A DNA stretch of 64,000 bases from PALSA-1003 sp963791945 (GTDB taxonomy: Bacteria > Pseudomonadota > Gammaproteobacteria > Burkholderiales > Casimicrobiaceae), in assembly GCA_963791945.1 (NCBI GenBank), contig CAWBUD010000002.1:434001-498000 (forward strand), given 5' to 3'. The translations under genes were made by a program, and so were the position numbers. The notes under the pieces are model-generated. The model worked only from the letters and a program-made list of their open reading frames with translations, searched no databases and was not told the DNA's origin. This document shows, piece by piece, positions 62,348 through 64,000 of this stretch. The stretch's first letter is position 1. Each line of letters opens with the position of its first letter.

Positions 62348-63063
62348 CCAAGCTCAATGACATGCCGTTGGCGGCGTTGCAGTTCTACGCGACGGCGCCC
62401 TATCCGTGCAGCTACCTGCCCGACCGCGCGGCGCGCTCGCAGGTGGCCACGCCGAGCCATCTCATCGACACGCGGGTCTACGGCGAACTCGTGCGCCTGG
62501 GCTTTCGCCGCAGCGGCGCGTTCACCTATCGTCCGTATTGCGACCACTGCCGCGAGTGCGTGCCGGTGCGCGTGCCGGCCGTGTCGTTCGTGCCGACGCG
62601 GGCGCAGCGGCGCTCGCTGCGCAAGCACGGGTCGCTCACCGCCGCGCAGCGCGACCTCGCGTTCGACATCGAGCACTACGCGCTTTACTTGAGGTATCAG
62701 CGTCATCGCCATCCGGGCGGCGGCATGGACCAGGATAGCCGCGAGCAGTACCAGCACTTCCTGCTCCACAGCAACGTCACGACGGACCTGTTCGAGTTCC
62801 GAGAGGACGGTCGGCTGCGCATGGTGAGTCTCGTCGATCGGCTGCACGACGGGCTGTCCTCCGTCTACACGTTCTACGATCCCGCGGTCGGGGGCGCGAG
62901 CTACGGTACCTACAACGTCCTGTGGCAGATTCAACGCTGCCTGGAGCTCGGACTTCCCTTTCTCTACCTCGGCTATTGGATCGCGCAGAGCCGCAAGATG
63001 GCCTACAAGGCGACCTTCAGGCCGATCGAGGGGTTGGTGGAGGGGGTGTGGAGGGGGTTGTAG
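62344..63063 (+). CDS. bpt: bacterial arginyl/leucyl-tRNA--protein transferase (Bpt)
   Basis: A 239-residue protein of the Ate/Bpt family. In Vibrio the bacterial enzyme (Bpt) moves leucine to N-terminal Asp or Glu. The N-terminal cysteine motif is visible as YPCSYLPDRAARSQ and RPYCDHCRECVPVRVP, and the catalytic part as SVYTFYDPAVGGASYGTYN and LYLGYWIAQSRKMAYKATFRP. The open frame extends upstream, but ATG 62344, overlapping the aat stop, fits the family start. It completes an N-end-rule operon. Confidence 0.95.
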   Translation: MTKLNDMPLAALQFYATAPYPCSYLPDRAARSQVATPSHLIDTRVYGELVRLGFRRSGAFTYRPYCDHCRECVPVRVPAVSFVPTRAQRRSLRKHGSLTAAQRDLAFDIEHYALYLRYQRHRHPGGGMDQDSREQYQHFLLHSNVTTDLFEFREDGRLRMVSLVDRLHDGLSSVYTFYDPAVGGASYGTYNVLWQIQRCLELGLPFLYLGYWIAQSRKMAYKATFRPIEGLVEGVWRGL

Positions 63064-63110
63064 GTTTACCGTAACGTCGCGCGGCAGGTCCCCAGCTTGT
63101 CGCCTTGCGC

Positions 63111-63908
63111 TTACCGCGTGATCTTGATGAGTCTTTGATTTACGGCCCGCGCGATAGCTTCATTTCGTGTCGCGACCGCGAGTTTGGTTCGGATCGAATC
63201 GAAGTGAAACTGTGCCGTCCGTGGCTTGATTCCCAAATGCTCGGCAACATCTTCCGTCGTTAATCCATTTGCTGCAAGCGTTAAGCATTGCTTCTCTCGG
63301 ACAGTAAGAGGAGCACCCTCCAACGCGGAGGGCATTCCGGCGTCTACGACCTTTCGCATGAAGAGCTCGTGGAAATAGCGCCCAAACGTAAGCATCGAGC
63401 CAAAGTTGTCGACGAGCATGGACCGCCGTTGTTCATCCACAATCGGCAGACATGAGTTGAGGCCTAGCATGACCGATGCCCGATTGCTATCGGGCAGAAT
63501 AAATGACACGCCACTGCAAATGCCATAGCTCGCCGCTTCATTAATAAACCTATCCAGTCGCTCTGATTCTCCGCGGTGAGTTGATTGATCCCACACATAT
63601 GGAAGTGTGGAGGACAACACGGCTTCAACGCGAGGATCGATTTCGATATATGCTGCCCGCTGGTAGCGCCTCGGCCACTCTGGGGGGACAGTCGTGAAAA
63701 AATAAATGTAACTATCTTGGTTGGGACGAATTTCAGTGGCAAGTCCATACATGAACGTATCAAAGCCGAGGGACCTCACAATCTTCGTCACCGCGGTAAC
63801 GAGATCCCCCCCTTGCGCGGCAGCATCAACAAGGGGCGCCATGATCGCTGGTGCCGGTGGGCTGTCCGCCATACGGACGGCCCGGATGTTCAGTTCGTGG
63901 AGACTCAT
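63111..63908 (-). CDS. LuxR-type transcriptional regulator with autoinducer-binding-like domain
   Basis: A 265-residue regulator. Residues about 30-185 resemble the acyl-homoserine-lactone-binding domain: FDTFMYGLATEIR, then WPRRYQRAAYIEIDPRVEAVL (the W/Y...DP pattern) and GVSFILPDSNRASVMLGLNS. The C-terminal DNA-binding domain has LTVREKQCLTLAANGLTTEDVAEHLGIKPRTAQFHFDSIRTKL, a complete LuxR helix-turn-helix. No luxI-type synthase lies in the window, so it would be a solo receptor here. GGGAGAGG lies just before ATG 63908. Ligand unknown. Confidence 0.88.
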   Translation of the reverse strand: MSLHELNIRAVRMADSPPAPAIMAPLVDAAAQGGDLVTAVTKIVRSLGFDTFMYGLATEIRPNQDSYIYFFTTVPPEWPRRYQRAAYIEIDPRVEAVLSSTLPYVWDQSTHRGESERLDRFINEAASYGICSGVSFILPDSNRASVMLGLNSCLPIVDEQRRSMLVDNFGSMLTFGRYFHELFMRKVVDAGMPSALEGAPLTVREKQCLTLAANGLTTEDVAEHLGIKPRTAQFHFDSIRTKLAVATRNEAIARAVNQRLIKITR

Positions 63909-64000
63909 AACCTCTCCCTTAAGAATGGCACCCTTGGCCCTCGCGCCATTCAGACTAACATCTAGTTCCTGCTTTGCGGATTAGACCTCTAGGCTAATGA

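Noticed and set aside
1..64000. CRISPR array, tRNA, rRNA or prophage
   Set aside because: No regularly spaced repeats, cloverleaf with CCA-end context, ribosomal RNA signature or phage structural gene was recognised on reading.

Overview
The window looks like a chromosomal segment of a high-GC proteobacterium, most likely a betaproteobacterium. Aat is coupled to a Bpt-type arginyl-transferase, and FolE, cytidine deaminase, Tag and a DUF5648 protein all have a proteobacterial look. No rRNA or tRNA gene and no CRISPR array was seen, and nothing argues for a phage or plasmid backbone.

Bases 1 to about 49900 form a large surface-polysaccharide (O-antigen, capsule or exopolysaccharide) locus. It holds a class III aminotransferase and a sugar C-methyltransferase, a sulfotransferase, two intact flippases and the wreck of a third, and at least six GT2 glycosyltransferases, one fused to an FkbM methyltransferase. 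It also holds a GtrA/GtrB-like pair with a membrane-embedded glycosyltransferase, two asparagine-synthase-family proteins, a FemAB-like transferase, two polysaccharide deacetylases (YdjC/ChbG and NodB types), an O-antigen ligase/polymerase, a secreted beta-helix protein, and a wbpD-wbpB-wbpE nucleotide-sugar module. Genes run in several short operons on both strands, and AT-rich non-coding gaps separate them.

The locus has been rearranged heavily by insertion sequences. There is an IS630 element (9567-10730); an IS407-type IS3 element (10795-13355) split by a nested IS256 element (11708-13065) with target duplications visible for both; a second IS3 element (38439-40029); a second IS630 (43752-44853); and a decayed ISL3 transposase end (3888-4083). 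Between them lie gene wrecks: a beta-propeller fragment, a flippase fragment, a frameshifted paralogue of an unexplained cysteine-rich protein, and a nucleotide-sugar dehydrogenase N-terminus.

From about 49900 to the end the DNA is uniformly GC-rich and carries housekeeping-type genes: an AEC transporter, TPR-GGDEF diguanylate cyclase, folE, dienelactone hydrolase, a MarR-GNAT regulator, two tandem zinc-ribbon membrane proteins, an SDR, cdd, a YXWGXW protein, an ICMT-like methyltransferase, tag, aat-bpt and a LuxR-type regulator. Three genes between 47 and 54.9 kb (wbpB, a DUF218 gene, marR-GNAT) carry single-base frameshifts or an in-frame stop; these are either young pseudogenes or sequencing errors.

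The best candidate for undescribed biology is the cysteine-rich two-repeat protein at 2806-3876 and its broken relative at 19024-19523. Both sit among glycan genes, and their function cannot be read from the sequence.
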